A stretch of DNA of 30,303 nucleotides from an uncultured Pedobacter sp. (GTDB lineage: Bacteria; Bacteroidota; Bacteroidia; Sphingobacteriales; Sphingobacteriaceae): positions 1 through 30,303 of the forward strand of contig NZ_CAMLHF010000047.1 in NCBI RefSeq assembly GCF_946479715.1. The letters run 5' to 3'. Below are positions 16,443 through 24,400 of this stretch, piece after piece. Below the pieces are notes generated by a model, which made no database searches, had not been told where the DNA came from, and was given only the letters and a program-made list of their open reading frames with translations. Position 1 is the stretch's first letter, and the number at the start of each line of letters is the position of its first letter. Position numbers and translations under genes: made by a program.

Positions 16443-18047
16443 ATGATACATCAAAATCTCCTTTTAATTCTTGCGCTGTTTTTTGCCATGGCATTACTTT
16501 ATCTGTTAAGCCAGCGCTGGAAAATATCTTATCCTATTTTCCTGGTAATAGGGGGTTTAGCAATTAGTTTTATCCCCGGAGTACCATCAATAAGTGTGGA
16601 TCCAGATATTGTGTTCCTTATTTTTCTTCCACCACTTTTATTTGAAGCTGCGTGGTATACTTCCTGGAATGATTTCTGGAAATGGAAAAGATCGATCTTT
16701 TTGTTAGGTTTTGGACTGGTGTTGATTACCTCATTAGCCATTGCTTATTTTTCTGTAAATATTATTCCTGGATTTACACTTGCATTTGGATTCCTGCTTG
16801 GAGGGATTATTTCTCCTCCTGATGCGGTTGCTGCAACATCGGTATTGAAAGGTTTAAATATGCCAAAGAGGGGTTTAACGATATTAGAGGGCGAAAGTCT
16901 GGTGAATGATGCAGCTTCTTTAACTGTATTCAGATTTGCGATTGCTACTATTCTTACCGGACAATTTGTTCTGCAGGATGCAGTAACTGATTTTTTTGTT
17001 TTAGCACTTATGGGGGTTGTTGTGGGCCTTTTTATTGCTCATATTCTGTATTTTGTATTGAGGTATTGGGCTAAATCATCTAATATTACCACCCCTATTA
17101 CTTTAATTGCACCGTATCTGATGTACATTGTTGCTGAGGAATTTCATTGGTCTGGTGTTTTAGCTGTGGTAAGTGGCGGTTTGTTTCTTTCATTCCGCTC
17201 TAATGATTTTCTTAATTATCACACACGTTTACAGGCCAAAGAAGTATGGGCCACAGTAGGCTTCTTGTTAAATGGTTTTGTTTTCATTTTGATTGGATTG
17301 GAATTGCCTGTTATTGTTGAGGGACTGGAAGATTATTCTATGCAAGAGGCCATCAAATACGCACTTATTATTAGTGCTATTGTGATAGTTATTAGAATCA
17401 TTTTGGTATATGTGGCTGGATTTATTCCGAGGTTTATAAGTGCAAAAATAAGGAAGAAAGAAAAAAGTCCGGGTTTAAAGCTGCCCTTTATTATTGGCTG
17501 GGCAGGAATGCGTGGTGTTGTTTCGCTTGCATCCGCACTCGCAATTCCCTTAACCTTAAACACGGGTGAAGCCTTCCCTCATCGCAATATGATTCTTTTT
17601 ATCACATTTATTGTAATACTTGTTACGCTAATTTTTCAGGGACTAACATTGCCTTTGTTCCTAAAATGGTTAAAGATTGAAGAAATAGATGAGGGGTTAC
17701 CAGAAGAGGATCAAATTGAATCAATACGTTTGCAACTTGCCAGAGAGTGCGTTGAGCATCTTGACGAAAAATATAGTAATGAGATGAGTCAGTTTGAAAC
17801 AATTGCCAGAATTAAAGAGCAGTTGGAACGGAGCATCAGGGCAACTGAACGTACATTGATTGAGCAAACGCAAAAAGAAGAAGTTGGCTCTGTAAGGAAA
17901 CTCTACAGAAAGATTATGCTTGAGTTGGTTACACTAAGGAGAGTTGGCCTTAAAAGACTCAAAGCTACTAAGCAGTATGATCATGAGGTGCTGCGTGATA
18001 TGGAAGACAATCTGGATCTTGAAGAGGCAAGATTAAACAAACACTAA
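16443..18047 (+). CDS. CPA1-family Na+/H+ antiporter (NhaP type)
   Basis: A 534-residue inner-membrane cation/proton antiporter. The membrane domain (about residues 1-405) has the CPA1 signatures FLIFLPPLLFEAAW, GGIISPPDAVAATSVLK with the ion-site Asp, LEGESLVNDAASLTVF with the ND pair, and GWAGMRGVVSLASALAIPL, where the conserved Arg lies. A charged helical cytoplasmic tail follows (about 410-534, with ARIKEQLERSIRATERTLIE), as in NhaP-type exchangers where the tail regulates activity. It would expel sodium or other monovalent cations for pH and salt balance. It is a single-gene unit ending 10 bases from the convergent reductase. Confidence 0.92.
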   Translation: MIHQNLLLILALFFAMALLYLLSQRWKISYPIFLVIGGLAISFIPGVPSISVDPDIVFLIFLPPLLFEAAWYTSWNDFWKWKRSIFLLGFGLVLITSLAIAYFSVNIIPGFTLAFGFLLGGIISPPDAVAATSVLKGLNMPKRGLTILEGESLVNDAASLTVFRFAIATILTGQFVLQDAVTDFFVLALMGVVVGLFIAHILYFVLRYWAKSSNITTPITLIAPYLMYIVAEEFHWSGVLAVVSGGLFLSFRSNDFLNYHTRLQAKEVWATVGFLLNGFVFILIGLELPVIVEGLEDYSMQEAIKYALIISAIVIVIRIILVYVAGFIPRFISAKIRKKEKSPGLKLPFIIGWAGMRGVVSLASALAIPLTLNTGEAFPHRNMILFITFIVILVTLIFQGLTLPLFLKWLKIEEIDEGLPEEDQIESIRLQLARECVEHLDEKYSNEMSQFETIARIKEQLERSIRATERTLIEQTQKEEVGSVRKLYRKIMLELVTLRRVGLKRLKATKQYDHEVLRDMEDNLDLEEARLNKH

Positions 18048-18057
18048 TTGTTGAGTA

Positions 18058-18744
18058 TTACTCTTCTATAATAATGTGAGATTTTTGAACTCCAAGATTT
18101 TTAAGATTATCGACCATTGCTGCGGTAAATGCATCGGGCCCACATATATAATACCACGTACGTGTGTCTCCAGTGTATTTTTTTAAGAGATTCTGGTCAA
18201 TTATTCCACCTTGAGTTGTATGATCTAAGGGATCTTTTAAAACGTCGATGTAATTATCACCAAGTAAGTATTTTAACTCGGTTTTGTGTATGATATCATT
18301 CTCATTATGGTTGGCAAATAATAATTGGTTACCTGATAAAGAGTCTTCTAGTTTAAGCTGTCTGAGTATCGCTAAAAATGGAGTGATACCTGCGCCGCCT
18401 GCAATAAATACACCAGGACCTTTATAATTTATAGTTCCAAATACATCGTGAATGATCAATTCATCTGTAGGGTTTAAAGCAGATAGTTTGTTTGTTAAAC
18501 CATCATGATCTTTATAAATCTTGATGGTGAATTCCAGGTATCCTGATTGGTTAAGTGAGGTAAAAGTAAATGGGCCCATAATAGATTTTAACGCTGGTTT
18601 GTTGATAGCTACATCCGTAGCTTGACCAGGTATAAAAGTATAATTGGCTGGTTTTTCGACAGTGAATCGCTTTACATTGTGGGTGATATTTTCAATACTC
18701 AATATTTTAACAATGTGTTTATTTGGGTTAACTGGCTCTTCCAT
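18058..18744 (-). CDS. FAD-binding ferredoxin-reductase-like oxidoreductase
   Basis: A 228-residue flavoprotein with the two-domain FNR fold. The FAD domain spans about residues 8-105 (VKRFTVEKPANYTFIPGQAT, then MGPFTFTS in place of the usual RxYS motif). The NAD(P) domain follows with GPGVFIAGGAGITPFLAILR and ends in YYICGPDAFTAAMVDNL. No 2Fe-2S ferredoxin domain is attached, so it probably passes electrons to a separate partner. The physiological acceptor is unknown. It is convergent with the antiporter gene and divergent from the broken DUF488 gene. Confidence 0.85.
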   Translation of the reverse strand: MEEPVNPNKHIVKILSIENITHNVKRFTVEKPANYTFIPGQATDVAINKPALKSIMGPFTFTSLNQSGYLEFTIKIYKDHDGLTNKLSALNPTDELIIHDVFGTINYKGPGVFIAGGAGITPFLAILRQLKLEDSLSGNQLLFANHNENDIIHKTELKYLLGDNYIDVLKDPLDHTTQGGIIDQNLLKKYTGDTRTWYYICGPDAFTAAMVDNLKNLGVQKSHIIIEE

Positions 18745-18811
18745 AGCTACGATTGTTTACTTATATTAGAGATGCGCCAACGACAAAGGGTTACAAAAAT
18801 TATGCTGCTTT

Positions 18812-19170
18812 ATGATTAAGATAAAAAGAATTTATGAACTTCCATTAAAAGATGACGGTTATAGGATTCTGGTTGATCGGTTATGGCCACGTGGATTAAA
18901 AAAAGACAGTGCAGCTATTGTGATGTATGGCTTAAAGAAATTGCACCTTCAACAATGCTGCGGAAGTGGTTTAATCATGAACCAGAAAAATGGCAGGTAT
19001 TTAAAAGCAGGTATTTTGAAGAGCTTGCAACTAATGATTCTGTTCAGGATCTATTAAAAGCATGTGAAAGTAATTCAGTAGTAACCCTCCTATTTGCTAC
19101 ACGTGACCTAAATTACAATCACACCTTGGTTCTGAAAAGCTTTTTAGAGGACGAGATTGTTAATCATTAA
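18812..19170 (+). pseudogene. DUF488-family gene broken by a frameshift
   Basis: The first frame, from ATG at 18812, encodes [20 protein letters not shown] and [13 protein letters not shown], the DUF488 N-terminus. After about 18919 the family sequence continues in another frame as [54 protein letters not shown] and KSFLEDEI, ending at 19170. The junction reads ATTGTGATG at 18917-18925. Removing one of the two tandem TG pairs restores AAI-DVW and a protein of about 118 residues, the normal family length. A two-base duplication, or a sequencing error in it, is therefore the simplest explanation. Function of the family is unknown. Confidence 0.75.
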
Positions 19171-19195
19171 GACATGTAAATACGCAAAAAGCATA

Positions 19196-19203
19196 TATAT
19201 TTG
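19196..19203 (+). promoter_or_regulatory. Bacteroidota -7 element of efp
   Basis: TATATTTG, an exact TAnnTTTG, 26 bases before the efp ATG. No good -33 TTTG is seen at the expected distance. Confidence 0.45.
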
Positions 19204-19229
19204 GGCTCAAATTTTAGAAATACATTTTT

Positions 19230-19790
19230 ATGGCAAAGGCATCCGAAATTAAAGTTGGAAATATTTTACGTTTCAATAATGAACTGGTAACAGTTATAGA
19301 ATTCTTACACCGTACACCTGGTAAAGGTGGCGCTTTTTATTTGGGTAAGTTTCGTAATATTAAAACTGGAAGAATTGTTGAAGCACGTTTAGGAACTGAT
19401 GAGCAGGTTGAGATTTGTCGCGTGGATACTAATGATTTCCAGTATTTATATGAAGAGGGAGATTATTTTGTGGTAATGGATAATGTTAGTTTTGAACAGT
19501 TTAATGTACCTAAATCACTATTCGGACCATCTGCAAAGTTTATTAAGGAGGGAATGGATGTAATTGTTTCTTTTGAAAGCGAGGAACCTATTATGGCTCA
19601 GGCTCCGAACTTTGTAGAATTGGAAATTACATATGCTGAACCAGCTGTTAAGGGTGATACCTCTTCTGGAGCTTTGAAATATGCTACTACAGAAATTGGA
19701 GTAGAATTAAAAGTGCCTTTGTTTGTGAACCAAGGCGACAAGATAAAGGTGGATACACGCACCGGAGAATACGTTGAGCGCGTAAAATAA
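19230..19790 (+). CDS. efp: Translation elongation factor P
   Basis: 186 residues, the standard EF-P length, with three beta-barrel domains. Domain I has the loop RTPGKGGAFY, whose Lys32 matches the lysine modified in E. coli (Lys34 there). The middle domain includes QYLYEEGDYFVVMDNVSFEQ and VPKSLFGPSAKFIKEGMDV. The C-terminal domain has the family signature ALKYATTEIGVELKVPLFVN and ends GDKIKVDTRTGEYVERVK. It enters the ribosomal E site and relieves stalling at consecutive prolines. No epmA or epmB gene is nearby, so the modification state is unknown. A perfect hairpin follows at 19831. Confidence 0.97.
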   Translation: MAKASEIKVGNILRFNNELVTVIEFLHRTPGKGGAFYLGKFRNIKTGRIVEARLGTDEQVEICRVDTNDFQYLYEEGDYFVVMDNVSFEQFNVPKSLFGPSAKFIKEGMDVIVSFESEEPIMAQAPNFVELEITYAEPAVKGDTSSGALKYATTEIGVELKVPLFVNQGDKIKVDTRTGEYVERVK

Positions 19791-19830
19791 ACCACGAAGT
19801 TTTTTCTTATTAGGGCTGAAATGGCCTCAC

Positions 19831-19872
19831 TAGACAATTAATCAGCGCATGCCAGCGCTGATTAATTGTCTA
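19831..19872. repeat. Perfect 18-base inverted repeat downstream of efp
   Basis: TAGACAATTAATCAGCGC (19831-19848) and its exact complement at 19855-19872, with a 6-base loop. No T run follows, so it is not a classical terminator, although it lies 40 bases after the efp stop. It may be a terminator of another kind, a processing site or a small repeat element. Confidence 0.65.
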
Positions 19873-20198
19873 CTATACTTGGTTTTTATCCAAAAAACCA
19901 TTCAAATACTCAGAACATGTATTTGATAACTAAAGGGCTCCATTCACTAGTTTTTCTGGAAATATTAGCGATCTATATTCTAATTTTAGATCATAATCTA
20001 ATCACCTATTACTATGAAAAATCTAAAATCCAAGAACAACAGGAACCCATCTGACCCTGATTTTATTTAAGCGAGCCTTAAATTGACATTGTCATCTTTG
20101 TTACCCTAAATTTATCTGCCAGTCGGAATAATAGATATGTGCATAGCAGATAATATTTAATAGATAATTAATTGATTTCTCTACTAAACGAAGCTGAT
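19873..20198. other. Intergenic region between efp hairpin and the LuxR-type gene
   Basis: An A/T-rich stretch of 326 bases. It holds one possible small plus-strand ORF (19917-20054, 45 residues, MYLITKGLHSLVFLEILAIY and a charged tail), which I cannot support further. CATCTTTG near 20093 is one base off a TAnnTTTG element and could belong to the downstream regulator. Confidence 0.4.
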
Positions 20199-20984
20199 AT
20201 GAAAAATCCTAAAACATCGTCATACTTTGATTTTTTAAAACATTCAGGAAATAGGCCTGGCGTGCAATTTTCCGAAGCGGAAAAAATCCTATTGCACTTT
20301 GATAGTGAATCATTGAATAATAATTTTTTTCCTTCAATTTATTATGTAAGTGATTATATCGAAAATTCCAACTGCTTCAGGCCTTTTAGTACAAGCCATT
20401 TTTTAGGATATTCTTGCGAATTTTTATTAAAGACAGATTTTCTATTTCTAAGCAGAATCAGAAACAGGGAGGATATGAAAATTTTTGATGAACAAATATT
20501 CGCAGATCAAATGGCTTTTCTTGCTAGCCATAAGCAAGAAAAAGATGTGAAATATACTTTCACTACAAACTTCCGGGTTAAAAATAGCGATGATTCATGG
20601 TCATCAGTAGTTCAGTGTACCCATTATCTTTTTAATGAGTATTATAGAATGCCTATAGCGTCTATTAATTCTCTGACTGATCTCACATATTTTAAAAATG
20701 ATTCAAAAATTAATCATTTGATAGAAAGACATGAGGTAGGTGGTGAAAGATCAGTGATTGAGAACAGGTCTTATTTTCTGAAGAAAACTGAAGATATACT
20801 TAGTAAAAGAGAAATTGATGTTTTGAAATTAGCAAGCCAGGGAATGGGAAGTAAAGAGATTGCGGATCAGCTTCATATCAGTATCAATACCATTAATAAT
20901 CATAGGAGAAATATGCTTATAAGGTCAAAATGTAAAAATTTCTTGCAGCTAGTGGATATTGCGGTTAAAAACGGTGTGCTTTAA
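20199..20984 (+). CDS. LuxR-type helix-turn-helix transcriptional regulator
   Basis: 261 residues from ATG at 20199; a TTG at 20172 would add MISLLNEAD. The C-terminal 62 residues form a LuxR/NarL DNA-binding domain: LSKREIDVLKLASQGMGSKE, IADQLHISINTINNHRRNML, LVDIAVKNGVL. The N-terminal part (about 1-190) has a PAS-like look (FSTSHFLGYSCEFLLKTDFL, and TTNFRVKNSDDSWSSVVQCT) and lacks the phospho-acceptor Asp pattern of a receiver domain. This type occurs repeatedly in Sphingobacteriaceae. It ends one base from the end of the convergent gene at 20986, so it borders the toxin-like operon but is not part of it. Confidence 0.8.
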   Translation: MKNPKTSSYFDFLKHSGNRPGVQFSEAEKILLHFDSESLNNNFFPSIYYVSDYIENSNCFRPFSTSHFLGYSCEFLLKTDFLFLSRIRNREDMKIFDEQIFADQMAFLASHKQEKDVKYTFTTNFRVKNSDDSWSSVVQCTHYLFNEYYRMPIASINSLTDLTYFKNDSKINHLIERHEVGGERSVIENRSYFLKKTEDILSKREIDVLKLASQGMGSKEIADQLHISINTINNHRRNMLIRSKCKNFLQLVDIAVKNGVL

Positions 20985-20985
20985 G

Positions 20986-21414
20986 TTAAAGATTAGATTC
21001 CAATTCAGTTTTGAGGAGATTTCCAGATTTACCTTGCAGGGCCTTTTTAATTAATTGATAAGGGTAAATTTTATTTTCACCTGAATTAAGGCCCGTTAAA
21101 AATGGGCCTGCTTCTACATTATTTTCATTTTGGAAAGACATATCCCAATGGCCACCTAACTTTTTGCGAAAAACTTCTCCTATATATCTACAAAACCCAT
21201 CTACCGTTATAGCTCTATGCATTGCATCTACTGCTTCGGGTGTTTTATATGTGTTTATTAACCATTCTTCTACATTTTTAAGTGATTCTATTGAGTAGTC
21301 CAAATGTGTTTTAATATCTCCGTACAATGAAGATAGAAAGGATTCTAATTTGTCGTCCATTTGGAAAATCCAATATTCGAAGTCTTTTTCTGAAAAATTA
21401 TTGTAGATGCTCAT
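20986..21414 (-). CDS. Candidate immunity protein for the adjacent nuclease-type effector
   Basis: A 142-residue acidic cytosolic protein without signal peptide or membrane segment. The centre reads AVDAMHRAITVDGFCRYIGE and VFRKKLGGHWDMSFQN. A YIGE, then LGG and W, followed by a P-containing stretch (IYPYQLIKKAL) is a layout I associate with small bacterial proteins next to toxins, but I cannot name a family. It is the last gene of the minus-strand operon, 42 bases after the gene whose C-terminus looks like a nuclease, which is the usual position and size for an immunity protein. The role is inferred from position only. It could instead be an adaptor for effector loading. Confidence 0.55.
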   Translation of the reverse strand: MSIYNNFSEKDFEYWIFQMDDKLESFLSSLYGDIKTHLDYSIESLKNVEEWLINTYKTPEAVDAMHRAITVDGFCRYIGEVFRKKLGGHWDMSFQNENNVEAGPFLTGLNSGENKIYPYQLIKKALQGKSGNLLKTELESNL

Positions 21415-21456
21415 TCTTGTTTTAATGGTTTAAATCTCAGCATTCTTAAGCAAATT

Positions 21457-24400
21457 CTAAGGTACGGGAATTATTTTATATGGAATACCTGCTTTTTCCA
21501 ATGCTTTTTTCAATGGCCCACTTGCCTCACCTTCAAATACCCATTCCATTTGCCAACCTTTTTCTTTCATTAAGATTTCATCGCGGGCAATTTCCCATTG
21601 AATATCTTTAGTATTGTATATTTTTCCTGTTTTGTGTTCAATAACCTTTGGTTTGATACCCGCTTTCTCCATATCTTCAAGATGAATTATGCCATCTTTT
21701 CTCAATTCAGGAGGTATACCTTCGGTTTCCATGATGTCAAATCGTCTTTCTACACCCTCAATTTCTACACGCACTTCCCTTTCCGCTTTTCCGCCCCATT
21801 CTAGTTTTGCTTTGTATGCATCAACGGCTTTGTTGGCCAGTTTAGCTCTTGTCATATTTTTACGGTATACGTTTTCCCATCTTTCTTTTTTCCATTTTTT
21901 AGGGTTGCCCTCCATTCTTTTCTCGTACTCTGCCCATCTTTCAGCCATATGTTCTTTTGAACCTGCCTGACCCGGTAGAGGCTCATCTGTTGGCACTTCA
22001 TTAGGGTCAATTTTTGTAGTATCAGCCTCGGCTGAATCAGGTTCAACACCATCTTTCTTCTCTATAGGATCATTTTCTACTTCCGCTTTTTCTTCTGTCC
22101 CTTTAGGCTCTTCTTTAGCTTTTGGTTCTTCTACAGGTTGCTCTTTTGCAGTTGGCTCAGCAGGTTTTATCGATTCTTTGTTTTCTAGATTTGTGATTTT
22201 TTCATCAAAAGCTTCCAAATCCTTCATGACAGCTGGATCCTCTGGCGCTTGAGCCATTCTTTTTCTAAGTTCTTTAAGTTCCTCGGCCAATTGAGGATTG
22301 TCTTTCAATATTTCTCTATGGCTAATTTCATAAACTTTGCAATCGGAACATTTTACAATATGGCCTTCACTATCAACTTTAAGTTCGTGGCCATCTTTAG
22401 CCTTACCTTTAGAGACAACACCTTCATCATTTTGAGCTTTTTTAGCAAAATCTTCTCCTTTCTGTTGATCAGGTGTTTTAGCCTCTGGCTCAGCAGTTGG
22501 TTCCGGTTCTGATTTTACTTTTGGTTCTGGTTCTGCAACTGGCTCAGGCTCAGTTTTTACTTTTTGCTCAGGCTCAACTTTAGTTTCCGGAACTTTGGTT
22601 TCCGCTTCTGGTTTTATTGGGGTATCAACCTCACTTGAAGTTGGCTCCGTATTGGTTTTTGTATTTTCTGCGGTTTTTTCTTTAGGAGCACCAGGTTTTT
22701 CTTCCCCTCCTAATCCAACTTTCTCTTTAAGGCCACCGATTTTTTCTTTCATACCGGCTCTGCCTTCGTTAAATCCTTCGGCAGCTTTTGTAAAGCCCTG
22801 ACCTATTTTACTGTCTTTTAAAGCGCCGGCCGCGCTTTTAAATCCTTCTGCTACCTCAGGCAATAATTTACCGATAACAGTGCCTAATTTTTTAATTCCA
22901 GCCAGTAAGCCTTGTGCAATTTTGCCACCTATTGCTCCCAATAAAAGAAGAGCAACCATTACACCAAGGGTTAAGCCACTATTGGCAATGCGCTGATAAG
23001 CATATAATATTCTATCGCGACCAGTTTTAACTTGTCCGCTGGTATATTGTCTCGGTCCATTTTCTGCTTTTGCAGCATCGGCATGTACCTCTCCTGCAGT
23101 TTTTTCTTTTACTGGTGCTGGCGGTGGTGTAGATTCTACTCCATCGTCTTCGGTTACGGAAAGGTCATAAACGGATTTGGCAATTACAGCTGTTTCGGTG
23201 ACGATCATTGATGCCATGATTCCTTCCCCTATAGCTATGCCGACTTCAAAACCAGCTCCTGCACCAGGAATTGCACCAGCACCCACTCCAAAAATACCAC
23301 CCAGGATTGCTCCCACTACTGTACCACCAATAACAATCCAGCCCGCAAAAGCACCAACAGTCATATTCAGTGCTTGCATCCACTCGAGGCCACCATCAAT
23401 CACTTTACTAAACTCACCATCCCAAAGGTCGTTCCACATCTGAGGAATTAATCTCCAGAGTTTAGGTGCATCTTCATACAATGGACTTCCCTCTGCAAAT
23501 GGCCAGATTAAGAACCAAATCATTTTTTTAGCCTCGCCCCACCAATTGGCTATTAAATGGTTGATGTTCGGGGTAAGATATTTCATTATTCCGGTAATGT
23601 GTTTGGCTGTTGCCAAACCGAATAATGCCAAAGCTTTTTTGACCTCGCTTTCGGTACTACCGGGTATATCTTTAATGTAAGGTTCCAGGAATTCTTTTGC
23701 TTTTTCTTCTAATATTTCAGGATGATCCCAGATAAGGAGAAATCCATCGATCATGGCTTTAAATAACTTGTATTGCCTTTCAATATCATTCAGGAAGGCC
23801 ATTACCTTAAGGAAACCGACAACAATAACCTCGATAACAGAAAGTGCGATAGTAAGGGCTTTTTGTACAAAGGCCAGGGCAGTATCAACGAATTCAGCAA
23901 ATGCATCTATTATATCTGCTACTATCTGTTTAAACCGTTCAAAAGCTTCATTTGTTGCGGTGACTGCAGTATCTACAGCGGAATCAATTTTAGCATTAAT
24001 CGTGTCGCGTATGGTAGGGAAAGCTGCAAAAGCGATATCAACAAAACCTTTTAATATAATACCAAAGCCTTTTATCAGGCCAACAACTGCTTTCCGCGCC
24101 AATTCCAATGCGGCCATGGCAAATTTTTTGGCCTGGTCAAAAACCCATTTAAGTGCAGCCCTTAACTTATCAAAAATGAAGTTTACAGCCTTTTTTAAGC
24201 CATCTATAAGTGCCGAAGCAGCATCAGCCAACCAACCAAAGAAGCCTCCACTGTCTTCTTCTGATTTTTTCTTTTTATCTTCTGCCTCCTGTTTTGCTGC
24301 TGCAGTTTTTTCTGCAGCTTGTTTATTGGCATAATCATAATGTTTTTTTGCTTCGGAATTGCCTTTTTCGGTTTCTGTGCCAATTTTTCCAATATGCTCT

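Noticed and set aside
18883..19170. Second half of the DUF488 region as an independent gene
   Set aside because: Its first residues ([13 protein letters not shown]) are out-of-frame readthrough of the family N-terminus; family sequence begins only after the frameshift.
19917..20054. 45-residue hydrophobic ORF in the efp to LuxR gap
   Set aside because: Weak start context, no domain and A/T-rich composition; cannot be told from chance. Mentioned only in the intergenic entry.
20013..20069. 18-residue peptide frame MKNLKSKNNRNPSDPDFI
   Set aside because: It resembles a peptide leader, but there is no modifying enzyme or transporter nearby and the length is within chance.
22480..22640. Pro/Glu repeats of the giant effector as a CRISPR-like or DNA repeat array
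   Set aside because: The repeats are codon-level, short and irregular; they are a protein linker, with no spacers.
23753..24334. 193-codon plus-strand open frame inside the giant effector gene
   Set aside because: It is antisense to the coiled-coil and membrane segment; its Ala/Ser/Lys-rich composition is a by-product of the real frame, with no domain.
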